A DNA stretch of 64,000 bases from Candidatus Dependentiae bacterium (GTDB taxonomy: Bacteria > Babelota > Babeliae > Babelales > UBA12411). Shown here one piece after another: positions 35,111 to 44,628 of the stretch. The position numbers were made by a program, and so were the translations under genes. Position 1 is the first letter of the stretch; each line of letters starts with the position of its first letter. The notes under the pieces were generated by a model. It made no database searches, was not told where the DNA came from, and saw nothing but the letters and a program-made list of their open reading frames with translations. The DNA lies in NCBI GenBank assembly GCA_003511165.1, contig DOJW01000001.1, positions 62,001-126,000 of the forward strand, read 5' to 3'.

Positions 35111-36201
35111 ATGCGACTATAGATGAAAGCAAAAAATTAGGTTTTGTTGACGCGCTTCGTGGAATTGCTGTTTTAATGGTTTTACATAGTCATATTTTAA
35201 AACCTTATGAATTGGCGTGGTCTGTAAACTTTGCTCATCAACTTGGTATAAGTACAGCTATTGGATTTATTTTTATTACAGGCGGATGGGGAGTTCAGTT
35301 ATTTTTCATATTGTCGGGTTTTGTTTTATTTAAGCCATATTTTTTGCAAGAACGAAGTTTTGAATCTAAAAAAGATGTTTTTGACTTTTACAAAAGAAGA
35401 TTTTTTAGACTTTATCCATTACTTGCATTTAATTATTTAGTGGCTTTTTTCTTTATTACTAAGCCATCGTTCGATTCTTTTAAAGATTTATTTTTGACTT
35501 TAACTACTTTTTCTGTCTTTTTAAATAAGTCGGTAAGTACAGGATTGAACCCGGTTTTGGCGACTTTGATTACAGAGATTTGGTTTAGTTTATTGTTTCC
35601 TTTAATTGTTTATTTAATTTATAAGTTTGGTTTTAAAAAAGTTGGAATATCGATTTTTGTAATAGCGTTAGTTTTTAGACTTGTATCACTATTAAGCCTT
35701 AAATTTTATGGACAAGGATTATTTGGAGTTTTTTGTAGTCTGGATGATTTTTTCTTTGGAATGATTTTGTGCAAACTTTATTACGAGCAAAATAAAATAT
35801 TTAAATTTAATTTTGTAAAACTCCTATTTGCATGTTTGATTTTGTATGTAAGTGCGGCTTTTATAGGAGAGCTTACTTTTTGTAAAACTTTTAAATCAAT
35901 CTTTTTTGCTAGAGCCTTTATTTATAATTTGATGCAAATTAGTTTTGCATGTCTATTTGTTTGCGCTTTTCAGTCTACAAGGTTTTTTAAGATATGGTTT
36001 TTGCGAATTTTGGGAACAATGTGTTATTCAATATATGTTTGGCATTACATATTAATGGCTTCATTTTTAGATTTTAATAATTTTTCTATAGTGCAAATAT
36101 TGATTTATTCATTTTTTATGTTTTCTTTTTCAGTTATGTCCTATCGATACATAGAGTTTGGGAAAGAGAAATCACTTAAAAAATTATTTTTGTTGGAATA
36201 G
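35107..36201 (+). CDS. Acyltransferase family 3 (OafA-like) membrane O-acyltransferase, copy 1
   Basis: 364 residues, about ten membrane helices. The family marks are DALRGIAVLMVLHSH (the catalytic histidine region) and GGWGVQLFFILSGFVLFKPYF; RRFFRLYP follows. It should transfer an acetyl or other acyl group to a sugar hydroxyl at the membrane. Both ends resemble the second acyltransferase in this locus (38568-39698), including the shared YRYIEFGKEKSLKK C-terminus, so the two are paralogues. It overlaps manC by 4 bp. Confidence 0.9.
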   Translation: MNATIDESKKLGFVDALRGIAVLMVLHSHILKPYELAWSVNFAHQLGISTAIGFIFITGGWGVQLFFILSGFVLFKPYFLQERSFESKKDVFDFYKRRFFRLYPLLAFNYLVAFFFITKPSFDSFKDLFLTLTTFSVFLNKSVSTGLNPVLATLITEIWFSLLFPLIVYLIYKFGFKKVGISIFVIALVFRLVSLLSLKFYGQGLFGVFCSLDDFFFGMILCKLYYEQNKIFKFNFVKLLFACLILYVSAAFIGELTFCKTFKSIFFARAFIYNLMQISFACLFVCAFQSTRFFKIWFLRILGTMCYSIYVWHYILMASFLDFNNFSIVQILIYSFFMFSFSVMSYRYIEFGKEKSLKKLFLLE

Positions 36202-36203
36202 AT

Positions 36204-37190
36204 ATGAATTTTGATAGCAAAATTTATTTAGCCGGACATAAGGGACTTGTTGGAAGTGCAATCTTGCGGACTCTACAAAAAAATGGTTATAAAAATATTT
36301 TGACAAGCGATTTTGAATATCTTGATTTGCGCAATCAAAAAGATGTTGAGATGTTTTTTCAAACAAAATTACCGGAATATGTTTTTTTAGCTGCTGCAAA
36401 GGTTGGAGGTATCAAAGCTAATTCAGATTTTCCAGCGCAGTTTATTTATGACAATTTGATGATTCAAAATAACATTATCCATAATGCTTATAAATTTGGA
36501 GTTAAAAAATTATTGTTTCTTGGGTCCTCGTGCATTTATCCCAAAAATTGTTCTCAACCTATTAAAGAAGAGTATTTATTAACTGGCGAGCTAGAAAAGA
36601 CAAATGAGTTTTATGCTCTTGCTAAGATTGCGGGGCTTAAAATGTGCGAAGCTTACAATCGAGAATATGGCACAAATTTTATATCTTGTATGCCGACAAA
36701 TTTATACGGTCCAAATGATAATTTTGATTTGAATTCGTCACATGTGCTTCCTGCTTTAATTGCAAAATTTTTGAAAGCAAAAGAAACAAATGCACAATCG
36801 GTTGTTATTTGGGGAAGTGGTAAGCCAATGCGAGAGTTTTTATTTGTAGATGATTTGGCAGAAGCACTTGTATTTTTGATGCAAAATTATGATTCAAATG
36901 AGACCATAAATGTTGGAACTGGAGAGGATATTTCGATTTTAGATCTTGCAAATTTAATTGCAGAGTTGGTGGGATTTAGCGGCAGCTTAATTTTTGATCA
37001 AACAAAGCCTGATGGTACAATGCGAAAAGTTTTAGATGTTTCAAAAATTAATAATTTAGGATGGAGAGCAAAAACATCGCTGTGTGAAGGTATTTTGAAA
37101 ACAATTGAGTGGTATGTAACGAATAACAAAAAGGATTTGGAGTGTTGCAAGCAAAAAGAGAATACAAAACATCAGATGCTTATTGGATAA
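36204..37190 (+). CDS. fcl: GDP-L-fucose synthase
   Basis: 328 residues, SDR fold. Nucleotide-binding YLAGHKGLVGS at the N-terminus, LDLRN, VFLAAAKVGGI, FLGSSCIYPKN and the catalytic YALAKIAGLKM (Tyr and Lys). NLYGPNDNFD and SSHVLPALIAKF are the fucose-synthase signature. It converts GDP-4-keto-6-deoxymannose to GDP-L-fucose; its partner gmd is four genes on. The C-terminal 49 bp overlap the next gene, which starts at a GTG. Confidence 0.93.
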   Translation: MNFDSKIYLAGHKGLVGSAILRTLQKNGYKNILTSDFEYLDLRNQKDVEMFFQTKLPEYVFLAAAKVGGIKANSDFPAQFIYDNLMIQNNIIHNAYKFGVKKLLFLGSSCIYPKNCSQPIKEEYLLTGELEKTNEFYALAKIAGLKMCEAYNREYGTNFISCMPTNLYGPNDNFDLNSSHVLPALIAKFLKAKETNAQSVVIWGSGKPMREFLFVDDLAEALVFLMQNYDSNETINVGTGEDISILDLANLIAELVGFSGSLIFDQTKPDGTMRKVLDVSKINNLGWRAKTSLCEGILKTIEWYVTNNKKDLECCKQKENTKHQMLIG

Positions 37191-38560
37191 ATAAAAATAA
37201 ATATTACTATGATCGAATAGCAAATTTTTATAAATTTGTGATTCCGAAAAATTCTTCAGTGCTTCAAATTGGGTGTCGTTCTGGTTTTTTACTCAATGCT
37301 GTAAAACCATCGTTTGGTCTTGGAATTGATGAAAACATAAATTATATAAGTGAAGCAAAAGAAAAATGTCCTAATTTAAATTTTGTTTGCGGTTCTGTAG
37401 ATGATTTGCTAAAAGATTCAAAATATTCAAATAACAAATTTGATTTTATAATTTTATCTCACACTTTGATGCTTGAGTATGATATTCAGATCTGTTTGGA
37501 AAAGCTTCATCAATTTTGTAATCCACAAACAAGGATTGTTTTAAATATTTGTTCGACGTTATGGGAACCGTTTTTAAAATTAGGTCAATCTGTAGGTTTA
37601 CGCAGGGATGTTCCTTTCAGAAATTGGATTCAAATGGCGGATTTGGAGAATTTTTTAAACCTAGCTTCATTTGAAATTGTTTCAAATGAGTATCGAACTT
37701 TGATGCCAAAATATATTCCTTTAATTTCTACAATTTTCAATTATGGTTTTGCAATTTTGCCGCTAGTAAATAGATGTTGTTTAGATTTTTTTGTTATAGC
37801 TTGTCCAAAACCACAAACGTTAGATGCAAAAGAGTTAACCTGCTCTGTTATTGTTACTTGTAAAAATGAAAAAGGTAACATTGTAAATGTTGTTAATTCG
37901 ATTCCAAAAATGGGCAAAAAGACAGAAATTATTTTTGTTGAAGGTGGATCAAAAGACGGCACTTTGGACGAAATAAAAAAAGTGGTTGATGAAAAAAAAT
38001 CGGACCTATTTTTTGATCTGAAATATTTTGTTCAAGGCGGCAAAGGCAAAGCCGATGCGGTTAGAGTTGGTTTTGATAATGCAAGTGGCGATATCTTAAT
38101 GATTTTGGACGGAGATTTGACGGTTCCTGCGCAAGAGTTAACAAAATTTTGGAATGCAATTGTTGACGGAAAAGGAGAGTTTGTTAATGGTGTGCGTTTG
38201 ATCTATGCGATGGAAAATAGTGCAATGAGATTTTTAAATCTAATAGCAAATAAGCTTTTTGGAATAGGTTTTTCTTGGCTATTAAATCAGCGAATTCGTG
38301 ATACTTTGTGCGGCACCAAAGTAATATTCAAAAAAGATTGGCAAAAGATAAAAACGACAAGGAAATTTTTAGGGGATATCGATCCTTTTGGAGATTTTGA
38401 TCTAATATTTGGGGCCATAAAAAATAATCTAAAAGTTGTTGATATGCCAATTCATTACAAAGCTCGAACTTATGGTAGTACTCAAATTAGTCGATTTAAG
38501 CATGGCTTAATGCTTTTGAAGATGAGTTTTGTTGCTTTCAAAAAATTTAAAATGAAGTGA
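37142..38560 (+). CDS. Fused SAM methyltransferase - GT2 glycosyltransferase
   Basis: 472 residues with two domains. A class-I SAM methyltransferase fills about 30-190 (VLQIGCRSGFLLN, with Cys-Arg in place of the usual Gly-x-Gly pattern; FDFIILSHTLMLEY). A family-2 glycosyltransferase fills about 235-470 (CSVIVTCKNEKGNIVNVV, IIFVEGGSKDGT, and the metal site ILDGDLTVP), with a short hydrophobic helix at about 360-375. The C-terminal part resembles UDP-glucose/dolichol-phosphate-type GT2 enzymes. The GTG start at 37142 has AAGGA upstream and lies inside the end of fcl. A fusion of methylation and transfer suggests successive steps on one glycan. Confidence 0.85.
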   Translation: MLQAKREYKTSDAYWINKNKYYYDRIANFYKFVIPKNSSVLQIGCRSGFLLNAVKPSFGLGIDENINYISEAKEKCPNLNFVCGSVDDLLKDSKYSNNKFDFIILSHTLMLEYDIQICLEKLHQFCNPQTRIVLNICSTLWEPFLKLGQSVGLRRDVPFRNWIQMADLENFLNLASFEIVSNEYRTLMPKYIPLISTIFNYGFAILPLVNRCCLDFFVIACPKPQTLDAKELTCSVIVTCKNEKGNIVNVVNSIPKMGKKTEIIFVEGGSKDGTLDEIKKVVDEKKSDLFFDLKYFVQGGKGKADAVRVGFDNASGDILMILDGDLTVPAQELTKFWNAIVDGKGEFVNGVRLIYAMENSAMRFLNLIANKLFGIGFSWLLNQRIRDTLCGTKVIFKKDWQKIKTTRKFLGDIDPFGDFDLIFGAIKNNLKVVDMPIHYKARTYGSTQISRFKHGLMLLKMSFVAFKKFKMK

Positions 38561-38567
38561 AAAATGT

Positions 38568-39698
38568 ATGAATACAATTTCAAGCGAAAATTTAAAAAAT
38601 CAGGAAAATCTTTCGAATAACAAGATAGAGGTTATCGATGGACTTCGAGGTTTAGCGATCCTTATGGTGTTGTATCATCATATACTTAGAGGTCCCGCCT
38701 TAGAATTAATACATGATATTGGTAGGTTTTTAGGTGTTGGACAATGGATAGGTGTTTGGGCTGGGTGGCTTGGGGTTAATCTTTTTTTTATATTATCAGG
38801 GTTTGTTCTTTTTAGGCCATATTTTTTACAACTGCGAAAAATGTCCAATTTATCTGATGTTTTTGCATTTTATAAAAAAAGATATTTCCGTCTTTATCCT
38901 TTATTAATTTTTAATTGTTTAATTTCATTTTTTTTTATTTTAAAACCGAGTGTATTTAGTTTTAAAAAATTAATTTTTACATTATCTGCTTTTTCTGCAT
39001 TTAGCTGTGTAGATTTTTATCCACTTTTAAACTGTGTTTTATGGTCTTTGATTATAGAAATCTGGTTTAGTTTATTGTTTCCTTTTATTTTGTTTTTAAT
39101 AAATCGGTTTCCTTTTAAAAAAATTGGAATATTAATTTTTTTAATTTCTTTATTTATCAGATTGGTTGGGTGTTTTTATTTGCCGGATTGGAGTGGGCCT
39201 AATCCTATTACAGATAGCTTTTTAGGAAGATTAGATGATTTTTTTTTAGGATTTGTAATTTGTAAGTTGTATTATGAAAATAATAAAATTTTTTCATACA
39301 GAAGTTGGGCTTTATTTGCTTCGGGAATATTTCTTTTTTTTGTTGCATCTTTAGTTGGTGATTTGGCATGGATGGGTAGAATTTCACTTTATGGCAGGGC
39401 GTTTATGTATAATTTCACTCAGTTAAGTTTTTTTTGTTTAATAGTTTCTGCATTTAATTTGAAAAGCTCAATAAATTATTTCTTTAGAGTGTGGCCTTTA
39501 CGGATTTTGGGCGCAATGTGTTTTTCCATATATGTTTGGCATTACATGTTGGTTAATACTTTTTGTCTTTTAAAGAATTTTAATATAACAAATTTTTTAA
39601 TATATATGTTTTTTATGCTGTCTTTTTCCGCTTTATCTTATAGATACATAGAGTTTGGTAAGGAAAAGAGTTTAAAGAAAATATTTTTATTAGAGTAG
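38568..39698 (+). CDS. Acyltransferase family 3 membrane O-acyltransferase, copy 2
   Basis: 376 residues, paralogue of the gene at 35107-36201. Motifs DGLRGLAILMVLYHHI and WLGVNLFFILSGFVLFRPYF, then KKRYFRLYPLL; the end YRYIEFGKEKSLKKIF matches the other copy. About ten membrane helices. It should O-acetylate another position or another sugar of the same glycan. It has a longer soluble N-terminus (Asn-rich, about 25 residues) than copy 1. Confidence 0.9.
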   Translation: MNTISSENLKNQENLSNNKIEVIDGLRGLAILMVLYHHILRGPALELIHDIGRFLGVGQWIGVWAGWLGVNLFFILSGFVLFRPYFLQLRKMSNLSDVFAFYKKRYFRLYPLLIFNCLISFFFILKPSVFSFKKLIFTLSAFSAFSCVDFYPLLNCVLWSLIIEIWFSLLFPFILFLINRFPFKKIGILIFLISLFIRLVGCFYLPDWSGPNPITDSFLGRLDDFFLGFVICKLYYENNKIFSYRSWALFASGIFLFFVASLVGDLAWMGRISLYGRAFMYNFTQLSFFCLIVSAFNLKSSINYFFRVWPLRILGAMCFSIYVWHYMLVNTFCLLKNFNITNFLIYMFFMLSFSALSYRYIEFGKEKSLKKIFLLE

Positions 39699-39748
39699 TT
39701 TTGTAGAGTTGATGATTAAATATAAATATTTAGTTAAAAAGGTTTTAA

Positions 39749-40405
39749 ATGTATTCAAAAGTTAAATTTGTAGTTCCGAACAAAAATATTTTTGATGTTA
39801 ATGGAGATAGTGACCCATTGGAATATTATTATAAACCCTTTATAGGTAGACTTTACTTTAATCGTATTAATAGAACCCTATCTCTTTTAAAATCACATTA
39901 TAATTCTATTTTAGAAGTAGGATATGGTAGCGGTTTAATGCTTCCTACTTTATCAAAAATAACTAATGAGTTACATGGAATAGATTTAGATTCAAATCCT
40001 AAAACAGTAAGTAAGAATTTAGAAAAAGTTAAAGCTAAAGCCGAATTGGTGAAGGGAAATATTCTTAAAACAAATTACTTAGATAATAAATTTGATTTGG
40101 TTGTAGGTATTTCTGTTTTTGAACATATAAATGATTTACAAACAGCAATCTGCGAGATTCATAGGATTCTAAAACCTAAAGGCGAACTTTTAGTCGGCAT
40201 ACCAAGAGTAGATTTTATAATGAATAAGTTTTTTAGATTAATTGGTTTTAAAGAAATAGAACATCATCATGTTTCTGATTATAAAAAGTTATTAGAAGCT
40301 GTTTTGCGGGATAAAAAATTTGAATTAGTTAGTTTTACTCATATGCCAAACTTGTTGCCTAAATTTGCAGGTTTATATTATAGTTTTTTATTTAAAAAAA
40401 TCTGA
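39749..40405 (+). CDS. Class I SAM-dependent methyltransferase
   Basis: 218 residues, Methyltransf_11/25 type. SAM site ILEVGYGSGLMLPTL at about residue 50-65, acidic ribose-binding GIDLD near 79, FDLVVGISVFEHI near 115 and LKPKGELLVGIP near 145. The protein is likely a sugar or lipid methyltransferase of the glycan locus, but the acceptor cannot be read. It precedes gmd by 9 bp. Confidence 0.85.
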   Translation: MYSKVKFVVPNKNIFDVNGDSDPLEYYYKPFIGRLYFNRINRTLSLLKSHYNSILEVGYGSGLMLPTLSKITNELHGIDLDSNPKTVSKNLEKVKAKAELVKGNILKTNYLDNKFDLVVGISVFEHINDLQTAICEIHRILKPKGELLVGIPRVDFIMNKFFRLIGFKEIEHHHVSDYKKLLEAVLRDKKFELVSFTHMPNLLPKFAGLYYSFLFKKI

Positions 40406-40414
40406 AAGTTTAAA

Positions 40415-41518
40415 ATGAAAAAAGCACTGATTTTTGGAGTTACAGGTCAAGATGGTTCTTATCTTTCTGAATTTTTACTTGAAAAAGGATATCAAGTTCA
40501 TGGGGTAAAGCGCAGATCTTCTAGTTTTAACACAGCAAGAGTGGATCATATTTTTGAAGATTTACATTTTGCGCAAGATCCTAGATTTTTTTTGCATTAT
40601 GGTGATGTGACCGATGCGACCAATATAATTCGATTAATTCAAGAAATTCAGCCTGATGAGATTTACAATCTGGCTGCACAAAGTCATGTTCAAGTTTCTT
40701 TTGAAACTCCAGAATATACAGCAAATTCAGATGCGCTTGGATCATTGCGTATTTTGGAAGCAATTAGAATTTTAAATTTGGTTGATAAAGTAAAATTTTA
40801 TCAAGCTTCAACGAGTGAACTTTATGGAAAAGTTCAAGAAATTCCACAAAGTGAAAAAACTCCTTTTTATCCACGATCTCCTTATGGTGTTGCAAAACTT
40901 TACGCGCATTGGGCAACAATAAACTATCGTGAAGCATATAAGATGTTTGCATGTTGCGGAATACTTTTTAATCACGAATCTCCTAGGCGGGGTGAAACTT
41001 TTGTTACAAGAAAGGTTACCCGTGCGGTAGCAAGTATTTTTTATGGATTACAAGAAAAGCTTTATTTGGGAAATTTGGATGCAAAGCGAGATTGGGGATA
41101 TGCCAAAGAATATGTAGAGGCTATGTGGCTTATGCTTCAACAGGAAAAACCAGATGATTATGTGATTGCGACTGGTAAAACTTATTCTGTTCGTGAGTTT
41201 GTTACAAATGCTTTTAAGGTTCTTGGGATAGATCTTGAGTGGATTGGATTTGGAATTAATGAAAAGGCTATTAATAAAAATAATGGAGAAATTTTAGTTG
41301 AGGTTGATGCGGATTATTTTAGACCAACGGAAGTGGACTTGCTTATTGGTGAGCCTTCGAAAGCAAAAAACATTTTAGGATGGGAAGCAAAAACCGATTT
41401 TCAAGAATTAATCAAGCTTATGGTTGAAGAAGATTTAAAAATTGTTGAAAAGGAAAAAATAAATTTAAAAGGGATAGTCCAAAATGCAAAAATTAAATCA
41501 AAACAGATTGGTATTTAA
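40415..41518 (+). CDS. gmd: GDP-mannose 4,6-dehydratase
   Basis: 367 residues. FGVTGQDGSYLSEFLLEKGYQVHGVKRRSSSFNT is the unmistakable GMD start; catalytic triad in QASTSELYGKV (Thr, Glu) and YGVAKLYAHW (Tyr, Lys), and LFNHESPRRGETFVTRKVTRAVA. It turns GDP-mannose into GDP-4-keto-6-deoxymannose, the substrate of fcl. GDP-L-fucose, or GDP-rhamnose or perosamine derivatives, would be the outcome. The last 35 bp overlap the next gene. Confidence 0.96.
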   Translation: MKKALIFGVTGQDGSYLSEFLLEKGYQVHGVKRRSSSFNTARVDHIFEDLHFAQDPRFFLHYGDVTDATNIIRLIQEIQPDEIYNLAAQSHVQVSFETPEYTANSDALGSLRILEAIRILNLVDKVKFYQASTSELYGKVQEIPQSEKTPFYPRSPYGVAKLYAHWATINYREAYKMFACCGILFNHESPRRGETFVTRKVTRAVASIFYGLQEKLYLGNLDAKRDWGYAKEYVEAMWLMLQQEKPDDYVIATGKTYSVREFVTNAFKVLGIDLEWIGFGINEKAINKNNGEILVEVDADYFRPTEVDLLIGEPSKAKNILGWEAKTDFQELIKLMVEEDLKIVEKEKINLKGIVQNAKIKSKQIGI

Positions 41519-43079
41519 AGAAAAATTATTTGAATACACTATTTGGTTTTTATTTATAATTTTTTGTTTAGTTTTTATAGCTCTAAATTTTAGAAATTTA
41601 GAAAATTATGTTTTTCAAATGTATGATTCGCTTTATTATCCTTACTCAACTAAGAGCTTTTTGACTTCAGGAGAATATCATTGGGCGGAAGGTAAACCTG
41701 GTATAGTGTTTCTTGCAGGACTGTACGGTTTAGATACGCCTTTAAAGCTTATGTATCTTTATATTTGGTCGTCAATTTTCCTTGCAATCGGTTTATTTCT
41801 TATATCTAAAATTATTATTAGAGATATTTATATGAGTTTAATTCCGTCTTTACTCTGGGTTACTTCAGAACTTTGTTTTTATTATTCACGAACGCAACTT
41901 TTAATTTTTTTACCATTTTATTTTATTGGAGTTTGGCTTTGTTATAAAGGTATAGAAAATTTAGAGTGGTGGAAATATTATTTAGGGTGCTTTTTGTTAG
42001 GGTATAGTGTTTTAAGTTATTATCTTGTTGTTTATTACTTATTTTTTATCTTTGGGTTCTTTATTTACCTATTTTATAAAAAAGGTTTTTCATTATTTTC
42101 GTTTATATTTAAAACAATGGTTCCATTTTTATTACCTATAATTTTATTAGATTCTGTTGTTTCTATTTTATATCTATGGTTAGGCAAAAGAAACATACCA
42201 TTCAGTTATGCTTTTTATCTTCAATATAAGACTTTATGTACATCTTTTGAAAAAATAGATTTATTTAAGTTTTTTTATTTTCCAGCGATATTTTGGCAAT
42301 GGGATTTTTGTGTATCTATTTTAATTTTTATTTCTTTTTTGTTTTTTCTTTATTATTTATTTAGAGCCTTTAAATCAAAACAAATAATAAATTCAGATTT
42401 ATTGTTTTTATCATTATTAATAACATTGTTTTTTATAGATTTCAGGCATGTTTTAGGTCAGTTTACTGCTTTAAGGGCCTATATTCCTGTTATTCCTATT
42501 ATGTATATTTTAATACCATTTTTCATAAGTAAATTAATTGCAGCAAAGCATAGTAAATGGGTTTTTTTAGCCTTTTTGATTTTTGGATTTTGGCGATTAT
42601 CTGCCAATTATAATGATTATAGCAATCGATATAATACTGGATATAATGATTTAACTTATCAACTTAGAAAAAATAATTTTGATGTTATTTCTTATTATGG
42701 TATCCAACTAAATTTGGAATACCTTTTGGAAGAAAAAGAAATCATACCTTTAGGTGGGTTTTGCAATTTAAATAGTATTTTAAAAAATGATCAAAAAAGA
42801 AAAGAGATTGTTGATTTATTAAAAACAAGATTAAACGCTGGTAAAAAAGTAGCATTACTGTTTTTTTATGTAGATCAAAATTTTATGAATTTTGCAAAAT
42901 CGCAACTCTCTCAATTGTTTTCTTTAAAAGAGATTGCAAAAGTTAATATGTCTGCATTTGCGGCAGCACCTGTTGTAAATGAATATTTATTTGGTTACGA
43001 AATTATTTTTGATGAGCCGCTAACATTACTTCCTTATGGTTTAATTTATTCATTGGAATTGAAAAATGAAAAGTTATAA
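41484..43079 (+). CDS. GT-C-like polytopic glycosyltransferase, family 1 copy a
   Basis: 531 residues, about 10 membrane helices and a soluble C-terminal tail of about 140 residues. The first periplasmic loop carries an aspartate (QMYDSLYYPYSTKSFLTSG) followed by GKPGIVFLAGLYGL, as in GT39/PMT-type GT-C enzymes, which use polyprenyl-phosphate sugars. The next gene (43066) and the gene at 53456 share this layout (GxKPx-I-x-LAALF) and the C-terminal ELKN-x-K ending. It would add a sugar from a lipid carrier to the glycan on the periplasmic side. Start inside the end of gmd. Confidence 0.75.
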   Translation: MQKLNQNRLVFKEKLFEYTIWFLFIIFCLVFIALNFRNLENYVFQMYDSLYYPYSTKSFLTSGEYHWAEGKPGIVFLAGLYGLDTPLKLMYLYIWSSIFLAIGLFLISKIIIRDIYMSLIPSLLWVTSELCFYYSRTQLLIFLPFYFIGVWLCYKGIENLEWWKYYLGCFLLGYSVLSYYLVVYYLFFIFGFFIYLFYKKGFSLFSFIFKTMVPFLLPIILLDSVVSILYLWLGKRNIPFSYAFYLQYKTLCTSFEKIDLFKFFYFPAIFWQWDFCVSILIFISFLFFLYYLFRAFKSKQIINSDLLFLSLLITLFFIDFRHVLGQFTALRAYIPVIPIMYILIPFFISKLIAAKHSKWVFLAFLIFGFWRLSANYNDYSNRYNTGYNDLTYQLRKNNFDVISYYGIQLNLEYLLEEKEIIPLGGFCNLNSILKNDQKRKEIVDLLKTRLNAGKKVALLFFYVDQNFMNFAKSQLSQLFSLKEIAKVNMSAFAAAPVVNEYLFGYEIIFDEPLTLLPYGLIYSLELKNEKL

Positions 43080-44628
43080 GTTTCGATTTGAACATCTTAT
43101 TATCTGTTTGACGGTATTGTATTTTGTGTTATTTATATTTTTTAGTTTTTATAATTTACAAAATTTTATACTTCAGATATATGATGATCATGTTTATTCA
43201 GGAGAAACAAAAAACTTTTTAACATCAGGAGTGTTTCATTGGGCTGGCGCTAAGCCGGGAATTATTTTAATTGCGGCTTTATTTGGTTTATCAACTCCTT
43301 ATAAAGTAATTTATTTGATGACAATATTTGCTTTTATCTCTGCCTTAGGTTTATTTTTACTTGCAAAAATGATTTTTAAAAATAGTTATTTAAGTCTAAT
43401 ACCGGTTATATTATGGATGAACTCTGAGTTCTTTTTTTATTATTCAAAAACTCATTTATTAATTTTTGTAGCATTTTATTTTTTAGGAGTTTGGATTTGT
43501 TATAAAGCTTTGCAAAATTTAGAATGGTGGAAATATTATTTGGGATGTTTTTTATTAGGTTATAGCGTATTAACTTATTATGTAATAATTTTTTATTTAC
43601 CAGTTATTTTTATATTTTTATATTATCTGTTTTATAAAAAAGGTTTATCCTTTTTTTCTTATATTTTAAAAACCTTTATTCCATTTGTATTACCTATTAT
43701 TTTATTGGATTTTTTTGTGACTTTTTTTTATTTTTTTCTTGGTAAGAAAAATTGGCCTTTTCTATATTCTGTGTTCGGTCAATATAAATATTTATCTAGA
43801 GCTGCATCTAATATTAATTTTTCTAGAATTGTATATTTCCCTACTCTTTTTTGTAGTACAGAATTTAAGTTTGTTACAATATTGATTTGTTTAGGTTTAA
43901 TTTTATTTTTAATAAGTTTATTTAAAAATTTTAGAAAAAATTTTTTTGATTCAAGTTTTTTATTGTTATTAATTTTATTGATTCCTGTGGCTACGATTAC
44001 TTTACGATTTTGTTTAGGAAGTTTTACGGCTTTGAGAGCTTTTGGAAGCGCTTTACCGATACTTTATATCTTGATTGGATTTTTCTTTTATAAAATAATT
44101 TCAAAGAAGTATTCAACGTATATATTGCTGTTGTTTGTATGTTATGGTTTTTGGAATTTAATCTTTATTCAACCCGTTTTGTCAAAAAAATATAAGACTG
44201 GATATTGCGAACTTGAATCTTTTATTAATAAAACCGATTTTAAAACAGTTGTTTATTTCGGAGGGTTCAACTCTTTAGAGCAGATTCTAAATAATAAAAC
44301 CGTAATCCCAATGAACATAGGAAGTGATTGTTTTATGATTTTTAAAGATGAATTAAAAAAACAAGCGTTTTTTAATTCATTAAAAATAAAACTTGGTAAT
44401 TTAGAAACAATAGCTTTGGTTTTGATTTGCGACAAAAAAAGTTTAGATTTTGTAATTTCTGAAATTTCAAAAGATTTTAAAGTTAATGAAATTGAAAAAA
44501 TTGCTAATAATAGTTCTTGTGAATTAATACAAAATGAAGGTAAGTGGGGAGATATATTTTTATTTAATTGTTGCGTAGAAGTTTCTTATATAAACATCTA
44601 TGAATTGGAATTGAAAAATGGAAAATAG
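43066..44628 (+). CDS. GT-C-like polytopic glycosyltransferase, family 1 copy b
   Basis: 520 residues, closest paralogue of the preceding gene. Shared blocks include QIYDDHVYSGETKNFLTSG, GAKPGIILIAALFGLSTP and NLEWWKYYLGCFLLGYSVL. About 10 helices and a soluble tail. The ends are alike: both proteins finish ...ELKN-x-K and the next gene starts within the last codons, so the duplication carried the junction along. Overlaps copy a by 14 bp and the UDP-xylose-synthase-like gene by 11 bp. Confidence 0.75.
   Translation: MKSYKFRFEHLIICLTVLYFVLFIFFSFYNLQNFILQIYDDHVYSGETKNFLTSGVFHWAGAKPGIILIAALFGLSTPYKVIYLMTIFAFISALGLFLLAKMIFKNSYLSLIPVILWMNSEFFFYYSKTHLLIFVAFYFLGVWICYKALQNLEWWKYYLGCFLLGYSVLTYYVIIFYLPVIFIFLYYLFYKKGLSFFSYILKTFIPFVLPIILLDFFVTFFYFFLGKKNWPFLYSVFGQYKYLSRAASNINFSRIVYFPTLFCSTEFKFVTILICLGLILFLISLFKNFRKNFFDSSFLLLLILLIPVATITLRFCLGSFTALRAFGSALPILYILIGFFFYKIISKKYSTYILLLFVCYGFWNLIFIQPVLSKKYKTGYCELESFINKTDFKTVVYFGGFNSLEQILNNKTVIPMNIGSDCFMIFKDELKKQAFFNSLKIKLGNLETIALVLICDKKSLDFVISEISKDFKVNEIEKIANNSSCELIQNEGKWGDIFLFNCCVEVSYINIYELELKNGK

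Noticed and set aside
35107..39698. Two acyltransferases as a flanking repeat of a mobile element
   Set aside because: They are diverged paralogues at protein level with no transposase, terminal repeats or target duplication nearby. Ordinary gene duplication explains them.
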